DNA of 64,000 nt from Saururus chinensis (GCA_035235625.1 CP141141.1:9979968-10043967); one strand, 5' to 3'; numbered from the stretch's first letter, positions 46,700 to 60,575 are shown. Numbers and translations: made by a program. Notes: generated by a model from the letters alone, not told the origin.

Positions 46700-47360
46700 T
46701 TTTCAAACTTTGTTGGCCGTGTATTTCATAGTATGACTCATCAGCATTTATAATAGCTTGCTCTAGTGTACAAGTCCGCAATAGATATGTTGTCAAAAAT
46801 TCTAGTCTGGGTTGGGTGGCACAATATAGGGTTGGTGTCCTATGGTTGGCACAATACCAGGGTTGGTGTCCTATGCTGACTTAAACACATTTATAAAGGT
46901 TGGTTACAAGGTTAGGCAGTTGTAGTAAGACTTCTAACAAGACTAGGAGCATGGTTGGGGGCCTCCTACTGGAGCATGAGCAGATGCCTATGTTGGTTGA
47001 GTTTGAGAATGAATGTTTTCCCTTGTATTGGTAGGATTCATGTAATCGAGTATTACTAGATTTTGGCAATATATTAGGTCTATATAAGGAGGGCTTCTAA
47101 AGTGCTATTAAAGCCTCTTTCATTTTATTATTGTAGGGACTTTATAGCAATAAAGCTTGGGTCAATACCTTTACAAATTCGGAGTGCTTGGTGGTTGGTT
47201 CTTGTGCATACAAGTGTGGGTAGAGTGTTAGAAAATATGTATTGTATTGGCATATTTGGTGAATAAAACAATATCAATTTAATGTGTAATTTGAATCATA
47301 AGATAGAAAAAATGAAAAAGGAGAATATTTTGTGGCCGGCGTTATTGTCACAAGTTGCAA
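46700..47360. other. Non-coding stretch, probably leader of a minus-strand gypsy element
   Basis: The part nearest 47360 lies just downstream (minus sense) of a primer-binding site. A duplicated 'ggcacaatancagggttggtgtcctatg' occurs at 46817-46876. No coding sequence was recognised; the truncation point of the element is unknown. Confidence 0.4.
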
Positions 47361-47378
47361 TCCCCGACAACAGTGCCA
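47361..47378 (-). promoter_or_regulatory. Gypsy primer-binding site
   Basis: The minus strand reads TGGCACTGTTGTCGGGGA after the LTR end and an AGTTTT spacer. The common Athila/Tat PBS is TGGCGCCGTTGCCGGGGA; the three differences are all transitions. Confidence 0.8.
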
Positions 47379-47384
47379 AAAACT

Positions 47385-48811
47385 TGTTACACCTAAATAA
47401 TTTATTCATCAAATTGAGCCACAACTTAGAGTAATATAACTTGCAACTGCACAAGTGGATGTGGTCTTGCAAGATTGAATCCACAAGGATTGCTTGTGTG
47501 TGACTATCACAATAATTACAAAATAAAAGAAGTAAAGAAAGATTAAGAGAAAAAAGTATAAGAGTTTTAAGGTAATAATAGGTTGAGAAAATAATAAGAT
47601 AAAACACTAAGGCATTAAGGGTCATTGTACCATTTAGTAATGTTCTTCATGTGTCATATTATTTCAGTTAGATTTAAATGAAGATTTTATCTAACCGGAT
47701 GATATGAACATTAAAAATAAAAATAAAGATAAGAACTACTTTGGATAGATAAAGGATAAAAAAAAATTGTTTCTTCAAGAGTTTTATATATCAAAACCAC
47801 AAAAGATTAAGAAGGAGAACCTTCAAGCATCTTATGTGTTAAGATCACAAAGAAATAAGAAGATAAACAATATTAAATCAACATCACTTCCAATAAGCAA
47901 TACTTCCTTGAAACCATTGATGAAACATAAATAGAACTCCATTACACTATTACAAATCACCTCTACCCTTAGCTAGAGAACCTAGAAAGTTATTACAATA
48001 AAACAAAAAATACAAAAAATAGAATAAAAGAGCTCCAAAGAGGAGGAGATGACGCATCTACCACATCCACCCCTTTATTTATAAGAGTAGAAGAAGTTGC
48101 TTCAAAGGGTAAGGTTTAATCATATCCTTTAATTGCTCGATTAGTTGCTTCGTTGATAATGATTAGATTCTAAGTCAATCAAATAAATCAATGATATATT
48201 CAGCAAATAAGCATCTTTTAGTCTTCCTTTATTTATACAATTAGCCTCATTATCTTTTCTTATCTATATCAATCACAACTAGTGAAAAGATCCTCTATAT
48301 TTTGGCCTCGGGTTAGTTAACAAGTTGTTCATTTGCATGTCAGATTAGACCCACATATCTTTGGAATTATGAGTTTCCTTCTAAACTAGTGATTGTAACC
48401 ATGGAAGTCTTCTTTATAATGCCACTAGAATCATATCCATCTGAATTTTACATAAAAATATATGACCAAAATACTAAGGCTTTATTAATCTGTCCAAATC
48501 AGCTTCTTCCCGAATTTGGTTCTCTTGATGCAAATCTAAAATCCAACGGGTCCACAAGTTTGTGTTTGACCATTCCATGCATGTTAGACCATTATGAGCA
48601 TATTCTTGACTTTTAAATAGCTTTAAATAGTTGGGCTTCACTTCCTCTTCCACTTAGATCCTATTGAAGCCCATTTGGACATGTGAATACAACGGAGGCC
48701 CAAATCACATATTCAAGATATAAATAACCCAAATAAGCAATGAATTAACATAAAATATGATTGCAATTCAAGATTTAAAAAAATTAAATTGAACATTATT
48801 TTAGTGCATTA
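47385..48811 (-). mobile_element. 5' LTR of a Ty3/gypsy (Athila/Tat-type) element, minus orientation
   Basis: It aligns along its length with the two solo LTRs at 51956-53339 (plus) and 58228-59464 (minus). In minus sense it starts at TAATGCACTAAAATAATG (TG decayed to TA) and ends GGTGTAACA next to the PBS. It is inserted in the integrase region of another gypsy element, whose frame resumes directly at 48812. Confidence 0.8.
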
Positions 48812-49400
48812 CCTTATTCATAGGAAGGTTCTAAACATAGTTATATACGATGATGGGCACTCCACTCAACCTCTCAATAGGTAATCATCCTCAAATGAAC
48901 AGGCTAATAGAGAGGGTGAATGAAATCATCAAGGAGTACTTAAGGCACTATGTTACTGCAAATCAATAGAATTGGGTGGATATGTTGGAGATTGTGTAGT
49001 TTTACTATGACTTGCACAAAAGCTTGGTGATGTGCAGCAATACCTTTGAGTTGGAAATGGGCAAGCAACCCCTTGCCCTAAATGATGTAGCCTTTTAATG
49101 CATTGGATATAAGTGCCTTACAATCTATCATTTGATAAGGGAGCATACAAAACATGTGGAGGAAGCACATAACTATTTGGCTAAGACAGTAAAGCATATG
49201 AAAAAGTTTGTTGATCATGAGTTCCAGGTTGGGGACAAAGTTATATTGAAGTTAAGTCCCAAATCTAAAAGAGGATACAAAGAAAGGAGGTGCATAAGGG
49301 TCTAATCTAGGATTATGATGAACCCTTTACGGTGAAGTGGAAGATTGATAAACACAATGTGGAGATTAGTTCATCCAACCTCTCGACAAGAAGTTCATTA
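48812..49400 (+). pseudogene. Gypsy integrase C-terminal / post-integrase fragment, degenerate
   Basis: The frame reads YTMMGTPLNLSIGNHPQMN, then ERVNEIIKEYLRHYVTANQ, NWVDMLEI, FELEMGKQPLA, VEEAHNYLAKTVKHMKKFVD and FQVGDKVILKLSPKSKRGYK. These follow the end of the rve integrase core (the MGTxLNFSTxxHPQTDGQTERVN block) and the GPY/F-type tail (VGDKVLLKLxP) of plant Ty3/gypsy polyproteins. At least four stops and a frame change near 49290 make it defunct. The catalytic D,D part lies upstream of the inserted LTR and is not seen. Confidence 0.85.
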
Positions 49401-49616
49401 CTAGCTCCTTTCTCAATCCTCCGATCTTTCAATGAAGAATTCCCACTCGAATTCCTTTGACTCCATTTATATGTAATACTCCTTTCTTCCATTTGCACTT
49501 TGATCGTAGATGTCATCTCTCTCAAGACTCTATTTTGTTGTTCATCATCTAAGAGTCTTTTTTTCCTAGGAATCATCCAATTTAAAGGAGTGTAACTAAC
49601 TAAATCCATTAGGAAC

Positions 49617-50356
49617 CGTATAACAGCCCACTATTTTTAGCTTAATGGTTTTGCATACATGCCATCAACACATCTTGGGCTTGCCGACATTGTCACCGAC
49701 ACATCGGTGCCCTACTAACAATCCCTAGTCTTGGAAATTTTTGTTGATAAATTTTTTGGGTGTAATTATATAGAGTGTGGGAAAATGACTGAACAAAAAT
49801 TGCATAAGTATGCAAAAATTTTCATCAACAATCGATGGTTATGAGTAGGTGATCAACCAACTTTAAATATGTTTTTAGTAGATTTTACAATACTTTGGAC
49901 TAGGTTTTGTGATTGATTGTTTGAAATCAGTAGGTATAGTGATGGATTGGTAATAGAAAGGGGATCGATTGGTCAGATTTCTGGAAGTTCAATTATGTTA
50001 TTTACAGTAGGAGAGATCAATCAAACATAAGCGATTTTACCTAAAAGATGACATTTAAGGTGGAATTTATTTCCTATTTAAAGTCTAACACCTAAACTAA
50101 CTTAGTGACCTATATAAGGAGTGGTTGGACATGGTAAAATAAAAGTGGGAACCATAAAAAGTTGGAGAAAATTTTGTGATTCCTCTTTGGGATTTTTTGA
50201 GAGATCTATTCAGCTTTGAGAGAGTTGTTTTTAGCCAAGTTCAATTAAAAAAATTCATGTATATGGCTTAGCTTGATGAATGGTTTGTGTGGATGTTTCA
50301 CATATACACTTAAGGTGTAAAGTGACTAGAGGAGAAGAGATATTTGAGTTGGAAAT
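49617..50356 (+). mobile_element. Probable 3' LTR part of the gypsy fragment
   Basis: Starting TATAACAGCCCACTATTTTTAG, it resembles the LTR at 50357 in its opening and in the 'cttgccga' / 'accgacacatcggtg' words. A TATA-like 'cctatataaggag' is at 50110. The position after the pol fragment fits a 3' LTR. Ends and target duplication are unresolved. Confidence 0.4.
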
Positions 50357-53300
50357 GTAACACCCCATATTTTTGAAAAAAATATTATTTTATATTTTAG
50401 ACCATTGGTAACCATTGATGTGGACTTGCCGATAGAATTCAAGAAATTTTTGTTAGTAAACTCATCGACGTGTCGATGAAGTCGCCAATGGTAATTGCAT
50501 ACATGCAATTAATTTAAAATACAAGGTAGTTAATCAATTTTGGATTTTATGGGTAATTATGATAGTATTTAAAGTGTAGGAATGGTTTGAGTAGGAGAAA
50601 ACTTGTAACACGTGAGAATTTTCTAAATTCCCTATACTTTGCCACGTGGATATAAGTAAGTTTGACCTTTAGGTCTTTTTAGTATAATAACTTCTACTAT
50701 ACATGGAGTTTGTATATGAAATTTCATTATTAAATAGTAGACATAAAGATCTTTGTAGAGCTACCAAGACTATGCAAATCGAATCTCAGATGAAAAGGTT
50801 ATGGTAGATGAAACATCAAGCAAGTTTTGAGTGTATATGTAGAAAATAGTAAATTTCACCTTTTAGCATTCTCAATAGGATAACTTATCCTTTGGTTTGA
50901 ATTTCAGTATGAAGCTTTAAAGATAGAAATTGGACATACATAGATTCAAAATATATTTAAGAATACATTAATTAGAGTTTGGATGAAGGAGTTATGATTA
51001 TCTAAAATTAGACTTGCAATGCAATTATGACTTGCAAATGCATGTTGATATGAACCTTGGTTATTATTAAGGTTATAAATTTCACTATAAGATGAATTTT
51101 TATTTGAAATTTTGGATTTAGAAATTAGATAGAAATATATTTGTAACGCTATCAAGAACACATTAATCGAACTTCATATAAGGAAGTTATGGTCATCCAA
51201 AGTTGGGGCTTGGTGCAATCTATCGGCAAGGTTTGACACATCGATGACCTTGCCGATGTTTTATCAATTTTGAGGTTTTGGCTCAAAAACTACCCAGATT
51301 GATGGTTTTAAACCAAATTTTTATCTCATTTACCTTATAAGTGACTTTAAGGCCTTTAGATGATGACGAAGAAGATCAAGGGCTCTTCAAATTAAGAGAA
51401 ATGAAGGGGTGGAGTATATTTATGCGAAGATTAGTAGGCATTGTGTGTGAGAGAGGATTTTAACACAATGAAATATATTGGATTACTAGCCTTGTACTGT
51501 AATTTAACATAAAAAATATATGTACGATTTGAATTATGAAATCATTGGATATGAAAACATGAAAATAAGATTCTTTGTGAATTCATGTCATGGTGATTGT
51601 TGCGAAAGCTTAATTTTATGTCGAATTGCAAACATGATTATGTACTTGGGTTTTATGGTGAAGTGATGGTATGAAATATGTCTTGATTATTTGTATGATA
51701 TGAAAGCATGTAAAGGATAATTTTTAGAATTTTGTCATAATTATGTTATAATATCATATTTTTCCCATGTGTAATAATCAATTGATAGTAAGAATCATCA
51801 TTTATCATTATGGGAAGGATTATGATTTGTCATGATATGCAGTGATTTTGGGAATTCATGATAGTTTTAGTTTTTTCTTCCTAGTCATCAAACAGTTCAT
51901 CAACATGTTGGTGATGTTTCCAATAGTCATGATACGATGAGCATTGACACGTAAGTGATGAATTGAAATAATGTTTAATTAAATAATTTTAAATTTTGGA
52001 TTGCAATCTTATTTTATGTTAATTCATTGCTTATTTGGGTTATTTATGTTTTAAATAGGTTAGGTTGACCATAGTTGTGTTTACATGTCTAAATAGACTT
52101 CAATAGGATCCAAGTAGAAGAGGAAATAAAGCCTAACTACCCAAAACTATTTAAAAGTCTTAAATGGGCTCCTAAAGGTCTAAACATGCATGAAATAGTT
52201 GAACACAACCTTGTAGATTCGTTGGATTTCATATTTGCATTAAGAGAAATAAATTTGGGAAGAAGCTAATTTAGATAGATTGACACAACCTTAATATTTT
52301 GACCATATTTTTTTATTTATAATTCGGATTGATACGCTTCTAGTGGCATTGGAAAGTAGACTTCCATGACTACAATCTCTATGTTAGGAAGAAATTCATA
52401 ATTCTAAAGATATATAGGTCAAATTCGGCATGCAAAAGGACAACTAGTTAACTAACCCAAGGCTAACACATGGAGAATCTTCTCATTGGTTGTGATTGAT
52501 ACACATAAGGAAAGACAAATGAGGCTAATTGGGTAATTAAAAGAAGACTCAATGATACTTATTTGCTAAAAAAATTATTAATTTATTTAGAATCTAATCA
52601 TTACTAAAGAAGCAACTAATCAAGCAATCAATTAGGATGCAATTAAGAAATATAATTGGACCTGCCCCTTTGAAACAACCCCTTTTACTCTTATAAATAG
52701 AAGGGTGGATGTGGTAGATATATCATCGCCTCCTCTTTTGAGCTCTCTTCTCCTATTTTTCTTCTCTTATATTATAGCTTTTGTTTTTAGTTGTGTAATG
52801 ACTTTCTAAGCTCTTGGTTAAGGCTAGGGATGAAGCTCGTACTTGATGTTTAATGGCTATTTCGATTTAAGTTAGTTCTTTATCATTTTAAATTGATATT
52901 TCATATTAAAAGAGTTTATAATCTATATAATTGTTTGATTTGGCATTGATGAAAGGCACGCCGAATGCTTATAATTCCCTTTGATTATATACTTAATGCT
53001 TTCACGTAGTAAACAATCGATTATTGTTGTTCTATTTTAAAGTTCTTTAAGAGTTTAATTTTTTGATTGAGATGAATTTTCATTTGATCTTAGTTGAGTT
53101 ATCGTTTGAATCAAATATATATTAGAGATTTATTGCAAGTGGATTTCTGATGTCTTAGCATTTTCTCTTTGATTGTCTCATATTCTCTCTTTTACCTTAA
53201 TTCTATATTCTATTTTATCGTAACCATTTTCTTTGTCACACAAGGCTTTCCCTGTAGATCGACCTTGTTTACTATAATTGATAAGTAAAAATAAATCTGA

Positions 53301-53868
53301 ATTAGACTACTTCATAGTCTTGGTTTGGACGTAACAATAGTAAGTGTGGCACCGACGAGTCACTGGCAATATGGTCAATGCACAGTACAATACAAGAGGT
53401 TTTAATGATCATAGAAGATGAAACTTCAACCACTTGGGTCTATGAGCCCCTGTGGGCCTTAGCTTCATAGCTTGGATGGGGCATGCAAACTTCAAATACC
53501 TGAAGTCCGAATGTGATTGATTAATGGTCTAGTGAGGCAAAGCTATTTTACTAGATGTGGTTATCGTGTCATAAAGAACCCTTAACTTGCACTTATGAAG
53601 TTGAAGACTTCTAAGTGGGAGTCATGTTATGATGTTCGATATCATGACAAATGCATATGTCAATGTTATGCTTTTTTCACTTATGTGATGATGATGTTGC
53701 TATTGATTATGATAATTGTTTATTTTGTGATGATGTAGTGTAATTATGTACATTGCTGTTATATAGTACTCATTTAGTCATCCCACTAGGTATACTCATA
53801 TACTCAGCATCCATATGATGCAAGTTCCTTACAGGGTTAACGTAACTTTAAGACCTTGGATGTGTGAA
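50357..53868 (+). mobile_element. Gypsy-type LTR, interrupted by a solo LTR
   Basis: Starts TGTAACACCCCATATTTTTG. The tail at 53760-53850 has the 'cccactaggtatactcata' and 'cagcatccatatgatgcaag' blocks that usually lie close to LTR 3' ends. It is broken by the solo LTR 51956-53339 and probably cut off by the copia LTR at 53868. No coding frame. Confidence 0.55.
51956..53339 (+). mobile_element. Solo LTR (1384 bp) with perfect target duplication
   Basis: Starts TGATGAATTGAAATAATG and ends GACGTAACAATA (CA decayed to TA). Flanks are GTAAG at 51951-51955 and at 53340-53344. It belongs to the Athila/Tat-type family of the 47385 and 58228 LTRs. Confidence 0.9.
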
Positions 53869-55179
53869 ATTAAGAGTTTAATATTTGTGTCATTGACCTA
53901 GCGGATCACTAGATTGCTCTTAAAACTAGTACTTTCAACAAGTAAGAATTAAAAGTTCTAGCATTTTTGCACAAAAGTTTTTATTAAGTGAAAATGATTA
54001 AAAGCTAATTGTTTACTCAAACTCACTCTTGAATTATCAATCAATCAATCCACATATAGAAATGACAATTTACGTAGAAAACCTCAAACTTAGGGTTAAA
54101 AAACACAACAATTCCAAAGGAAATACATCAATACACTAAAACACAGATTTTACATGGACACAAGCAAACCACCAGCCGTTTAGACTCTAACACAAGCTCC
54201 TCTTGTTTATATCATTATTGCTAGTCTTCAAGTCTTCTCAAAGTACTTGAAACTCTCTCCTCTTTGCTTTCTTCTATTGTTATCTTGACTTTGGCCTTAT
54301 AAAAATCTTTAATCTTCCATTAAAGACATACTGTAACTCCTCTTTAAATACTCAACATATCAGCTTCTTTAGTTGTGGATTGTCTTCATCAACTCACCAT
54401 AGATCTTCAATACAAATCTCAAGTGAATTCTCCTTTGAAAAACAGTTATCAAATGTGTAAGCCCAATTTTCTCTTTTCTCCTCTAGGTTTTTCCTCTCTC
54501 TAATTTCATGATTTTATAACCCTTATATAGCCTAATAAGTCGATTTATGACTTCCACTTGAATAAGGAATGAAATAGAAATCTAAATGTCTTAAATTAGG
54601 TAAAATGTTATTGAAATGATTAAACATTTAAAGTAGTGATTGATCGGCCACTATTTTCAGTGTGTACAATTCTTCAATTGATCAATCAATTGCGAGAGTA
54701 ATTGATCGATAACTCTTAGCTTCGTTTTGCACATGGTTGTAACGTCAGGTAATCGATCATTTATCAAGCTAATCGATTGATTCAACAGTCTTTAAAAATT
54801 ATGTTTTGATGATATATTGCCCTATTTAACAGTTATATGCAGTGATCGATTGTTCTGCCTAACAATTTACAATTTTGCCCTTTTTACCTAAAAACCTTCT
54901 AAAACCTCTGTAATCACTTCTTTAACCTTTTTCAAGTAATTTATACATGCCAATGTTATCTAGATATACTTCAAAACTCTTCACATTCTTCAGTATTTCA
55001 CCTTACTCGACAAGAACATGTTTGCTCTTATTTTTCAAGTTTATCAATTCCAAATCTTACTTGACCACAATAACCTCAAATCAAACTATAAGACTTCTAA
55101 CATGCATATGGTTCCATGACATAATTTTAATAAAGAAATTAGCCAACAATCTGATAATATGATTCATATGCTCTTATTA
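53868..55179 (-). mobile_element. Copia-type 3' LTR, minus orientation
   Basis: In minus sense it starts TAATAAGAGCATATG after a polypurine tract. It aligns with the plus copy at 12385-20760 and contains 'ggcagaacaatcgatcactg', the TATA region 'tatataagggttataa' (about 54514-54529), 'aacctagaggagaaaagaga', and the uninterrupted 'gctagaacttttaattctta' site at 53925-53945. The internal region to the right is short and unrecognisable. Confidence 0.75.
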
Positions 55180-55180
55180 T

Positions 55181-55190
55181 CTCCCCCTTT
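55181..55190 (-). promoter_or_regulatory. Polypurine tract of the copia element
   Basis: The minus strand reads AAAGGGGGAG directly before the LTR start, as in plant copia elements. The 'gtcaaaaagggagaga' further upstream (55455-55480) is a second, weaker purine run. Confidence 0.7.
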
Positions 55191-55512
55191 GACTATTTCT
55201 TGTCAAAACACTACATTATTGAAAATCAAAAAATAAAATTTAAACTATTGTCATTGACTTTCAAATTGTACAAATTAACTTTGACACTACAAAGACTTAA
55301 CATAAATTCAACTAACTTAAACTCATTAATTTAGAATTGAACTTGAAAAGCCTTGTGTAACCCTGTACTTATCCTTCACACTTAAAAATCAAATATTGAT
55401 TTGCTTAGCACTGTACAATTAATTATAAAGATAATCATTTTGATTTTTATTAGTCATTTCTCTCCCTTTTTGACATAAATAGACAAATAAGTTAAAGCCA
55501 CAATTAATCAAA

Positions 55513-55611
55513 ATAACTATTAAAGCAACACATGTCCAACACATATCCCATAAGAGACATGAAATAAAATTTAACTATTAAAGCAACACATGTCCAACAC
55601 ATATCCCATAA
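55513..55611. repeat. Local direct duplication
   Basis: A 38-bp stretch beginning 'aactattaaagcaacacatg' occurs twice, 60 bp apart and identical by eye, so it is a recent tandem duplication. Confidence 0.85.
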
Positions 55612-58227
55612 TAAAACTAGTTTCAATAATACATCTCATCTGAATAATGAAACATAAGAAAATTGAACAGGTTTTAATCAAAAGGAATACATGACAAGTG
55701 ATAAAAGTAAATATACAAGCACAATCAATTTGCAGTTGTATCATCATCATCACTCCAACCCCCCTCACTAGCACCTAGTAGAAAGTGTGATCTGATTAAG
55801 CGATCAAGGTCTATGAAGCATTGTAACACAACATCCTAGAACATTCTGAACTCTTTCATCGTTACTAACTAATCATCATCTATAGGTGGAGGTGGATCTA
55901 TCATTGCATCTGCCCCCTCAACTACATCTTGTGCTCCCTGTGGCTCCTAATCATCACCCTGATAGTAAGATAGCTTCTTGAAAACCACTCCAATGTCAAT
56001 AGGGCGCATCCAATCATAGTTGGCTGCATCTTGGGTATGCAAACATGAACTAATGTAAAGATCCAACAAATTATGTAGGGATAGGGCAACATCTCATTAG
56101 TGCAACCATGCAAGAACTCCATCATCCGCCCAAAGATCACCATGAGTAAATTAAGCTCAAGCTGAAGCTAGGATAAGGGGTGTAGTACTCTGGCCATCAT
56201 CTTATCCATGAGCTCCTTCCTAGCACTCCACATATCATATTGAGCAATGACATGAAGTAAACGAAAGTCTCTAGTGTAATGTCCCTGATTTTTCTACTAT
56301 TTTTTGTGATTTTTTTGCTATTTTTCTGGTCATTTTCGGTGGGAAAATGTAATGCTTTAGCATATTTGTATTTATGTATTTACCTCATATTTATACCCAT
56401 AGAGTTGTGTGTGGGGCTTAGTCACAGGCCGCGGTCCTCATTGCACGCTTACGATGCGAATTTTGGAGGTATAACGTGTAAACAGGAGGTTGATATGTGT
56501 TGAGGGCATAAATGGAAAAATAAAAAAGATATTTAAGTATGGAATGGATCAACACATTCCAGAGAATTCACGACATCCAGAAACATTCCAGAATTTCAGT
56601 AGTTTTGTGAGAAAACCCAAGTTCATTTTCGGTCGCTCTATTCTCCTTCCTCCATCTGATTCTGTCAGTTCTTGCCGGGATCTTCTTTACCTCACCACCA
56701 TGAGTTTGTAGGTACTAGATATGACCGTCGCCATGGCCTCTTCACTCCTCCATGAGGTACTAGACCTTTCTTCGGTTTTTCTCCCATCTTATTCTCGTTT
56801 TTGAGCTATGGGGGTGCAATTTTGATGTTGTTTACAGTTGCCCTCAACTAGACTTATGTTTGTTTATCTGCTAGGAACCCATAGGTGCTAGCTAAAGCCT
56901 CTGCCATGCTTTCTTAGCTCTGTTGTGAGCTACCGGTACTTTGGTCGATTTTTGTTCATATTTTCATCTCATTGTCCGGAGCATTTTTTTTAGACGTTGA
57001 TGTTTCCGGTCATTGTCCAGCCACCAGATGGACTCTGTCCAACCTATCTCGACCCAATGTCAATTGGGGGTTGCTGTTTCTGACCCCGCTTCGCCCTACT
57101 GTCTTGCTCCGCCCGATTAGAAGCTTTGGGTGCATCTCGTGTCGTTGCCATCGGCAAGCTGTGTGCCATTTGGCCATCGTGAGCTCTACCCTGGCTCGAC
57201 AACAGTGAGGGCCAACCCCACTTGGCCAATTACACCTTCGCCCGGAATGGGCCGCTTGCCTTTGCCCTATACCGTGCGAGATGCACAGCTACCTGCACAA
57301 AATGTGTTGGTTGTGGGTGGCGATTGGCGATGTCGCCGCTTTGATCGGCTACCACTTCCTGGCCCTAGCTCTGTTACCCCTTTGTGGGCCTTGGGTTGCC
57401 GCCGTCTAACCCATCTCCCCCCTAGAGTGACACTTTTTGGCCACATGTGCATGTGGCCACACATGTGTGTTTGGGTTTAGGTGCCATATTTGTGCCACCT
57501 GATCATCGGTTGCCACCAAATGGAGTTGACATCAGAGTCCTCCACCATCTCTCCTCTATCTTCGAGTGTCGCCCCATGCCCTCCGCCCTTATGTGGGCCT
57601 TTGTAAATGCAAAATCGATGTCCTTGGGTGCTGTCGACGGCCAATTTCGACGTCTTGCGGCTAGCCGAGTATTTCTCAGCCGTCGGCCAACCTTCATTGA
57701 GTACACTCTCGACTTCTGGTCGCACCACCACTTATGTTGGCATGACCTTTCTCCTGAATGCCCTAGTGTGCCATTGTGGATTGCGGATTTTTCCACACTG
57801 ATTTGTGTCACCCCATTTGACCGTGATTACTTCTGGGACTTCCTAAACCCTCAGGATAGTAGCTCTTTTAGCTAGGCAATGCTTTTGGCCACCAACTCCA
57901 CCGCCGACGCCACCACCATCGTGTGGTCTCTATCAAATGTCATGATTACAAGGTAGGGGAGCTTTAAACTCATAATTTCATGATAGCATACTTTGAATGA
58001 GTAGCAGCATGCTAGGACTATATGATTGAATGCTATGGAGGTTAGATCATGATCCGTTTTGCATGATGTAAGAAGATAAATTATGCCATGTTGAAATGCA
58101 TATGACTTGCATGTGCGTTGTAAGTATGTATGATGTATGTGGATTATGTATGTGCTAGTGATGACTAGCATGTATGTTTGTAAGCTACGTATGTGGAATC
58201 TGTATGTGCTAGTGATGGCTAGCGTGT

Positions 58228-59464
58228 TGTTGTTACGTCTGAAACAAGACTATGAAGAAGTCAAATTCAGATTTATTTTACTTTCCAATTGTAGTAGACA
58301 AGGTCGATCCACAGGGAAAGCCTTGTGCAACAAAGAAAATAGTTACGAAGAAATAGAGGAAGAAAAATTAAGAAAGAAAGAGTAGAAGAGTATTGAGGGA
58401 ATAACACGTTAAGAAATCAAGATGAGAAAACACTAAGGCATTAAAGATCATTGTAACATCTAATGATGTTCTTCATGTATCATGTTATCTCAGTTAGAAT
58501 TGAATGAAGATTCTATCTAACCGGAAGATATGAACATTAAAATTAAAACTAAAGATAGAAAATGCTTTGGATAGATGAAGGATCAAAATAATTGTCTCTT
58601 CAAGATTTCTATGTATCCAAATCACAAAAGATCAAGAAGGAGAGCCTTCAAGCATCTTATGTATCCAAATCACAAAGAAACAAGAAGAAGAATAATATTA
58701 AATAAACATCACTTCAAATAAATAATACTTACTTGAAACCATTGATGAAACATGAATTGAACTCCATTATATTGTTACAAATCACCTCTAGCCTTAGCTT
58801 GAGAGCTTAGAAAGCCATTACAATAAAACTAAAAATAAAATTACAAAATGAAAGAAGAAAATAGGAGAAGAGAGCTCCAAAGAGGAGAGAATGCCCCATC
58901 TATCACGTCCACCCCTCTATTTATAGGAAAAGAAAGGGTTGCTTCAAAGGGGAAAATCAAATCATATCTCTAGATTTTATTCTGATTGATTGCCTGATTC
59001 GACCCCTATATCTTCGGAATTTGGAATTTCTTCCTGAAATAACACTTGTAGCCACGGAAGTCTTCTTTCCATTGCCACTAGAATCGTATCAATCCAAATT
59101 ATACATAAAAAGATATGATCGAAATACTAAGGCTGTGTCAATTTATCCGAATCAACTTCTTTCATAATTTAGTTCTATTCATACAAATCTCAAATCAAAT
59201 GGGTCCACAAGGTTGTGTTCGACCATTCCATATATGTTAGACCATTATGAGCCCATTCTTGACTTTTAAATAGCTTTGGGTAGTTGGGCTTAACTTCCTC
59301 TTCCAGTTGTATCTTGTTGAAGCTTGTTTAAACATGTAAACTCAATTAAGGTCCAACTAACTTATTCAAAACATAAATAGCCCAAATTAACAATGAATTA
59401 ACACAAAATAGGATTGCAAATAGAAATTTGAAAATATTTTATTAAACATTATTTCAGTGCATCA
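58228..59464 (-). mobile_element. Solo LTR (1237 bp) with perfect target duplication
   Basis: The plus strand reads TGTTGTTACGTCTGAAACAA at the left end and TTTCAGTGCATCA at the right end. Flanks are CGTGT at 58223-58227 and at 59465-59469. The flanking LTR sequence is a tandem 'ctagcgtgtatgtttgtaag' unit, so the restored empty site reads like its neighbours. It is in minus orientation compared with the 51956 copy. Confidence 0.92.
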
Positions 59465-60329
59465 CGTGTATGTTTGTAAGCTACGTGTATGGATGTGTAT
59501 ATATGTGCTAGCAATGGCTAGCGAGTATGATAATAAACTATGTATGTAAAAGTATGTGTTGTTATACATATGTGTGATGGACATACATATGTATGATGGC
59601 TATTTGCATATGCTATGGATATGCGTATGCGTTTGGGGGCATATGTATGGGTGATGAACAGTAAGAGGTGCCAGAGGGTTTAATATGGATTTGTTGTGGA
59701 TGTGTAAGCGTATGACAAAAGACAGAAGATTTCGTATAGAGTTGGATGTGGATGTGCAAGCATATGATGAAAGACAACAGATGTAAGTTTTACGGGCAAG
59801 GATTAGAGTGGACTAGATTGGTTTGGCTTGGACTAGAGCATATGTTGGGGGATTGTCAGACAGTAAGAATGTGCATAATTGTACAAGCATAATGTACAAA
59901 TTATGAAGTGAAAAGTAAGCATAATAAGTAAGGTATGAGTAAGAGGGTATAAGTGGGTTTGGCTATGAGGAGCTCAGTTTGAGGACTTCTAAGTAAGATG
60001 ATTTAGCCATAAGGTGGATGGCAGAGATTATATGAATATGTAAGTTTTGGGTGTATGGTGAGTTATGTTGTAAGATGGATGAGTTAAGTGAAGTCTGCTG
60101 CCCCTACAAACTAGGGTTTCAGATCGGGCTCAGCTTCAGTTTGATCAGTGGAGCACAATATGTTTGAGAATTTGTGTGGCATAATTGTACCGCATAACTT
60201 AATTCAAACTTGAATTATAAGAAAGCTAATAATAGCATTATGAGTTTGAGATCTTAGGGTTTCAACAAATTAAGTTCTGTATTTGAGCTAGTTGATAATG
60301 AGTTGGCTGAGCATTTCTCATATCTTGCC

Positions 60330-60560
60330 ATGGTGTTTACCCTGCGGGATGTTGTCTGTGTACTATATAGAGCACCAGATGTCTGATACTTTGTTGAGAG
60401 CGATGTATATTTTTTATTGGTCTGTGTGCTGCATTGAGCCCTAGACGTCTGATGCTCTATTGAGAGCAATGTATGTTTTCAATTTGGTATGTGCACTGTA
60501 TAAGCCCAGACGTTTGATGCTCTATTGAGAGTGCTGTATGATTTTTGCCCCAGAGTGACA
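60330..60560. repeat. Three-copy ~65-bp tandem repeat
   Basis: Units share 'gacgtctgatgctctattga', 'gagcaatgtatg' and 'tgtgcactgtat' words and lie within the long LTR. Confidence 0.7.
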
Positions 60561-60575
60561 TTGTATGATTATGTC

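Noticed and set aside
49313..49609. 98-codon minus-strand frame after the gypsy fragment
   Set aside because: It is antisense to the tail of the degenerate pol region and to the LTR approach, with no motif.
56970..57875. Several 60-142 codon frames on both strands in GC-rich DNA
   Set aside because: High GC lowers stop frequency; the frames overlap on both strands and show no domain or start context. The block lies inside a long LTR.
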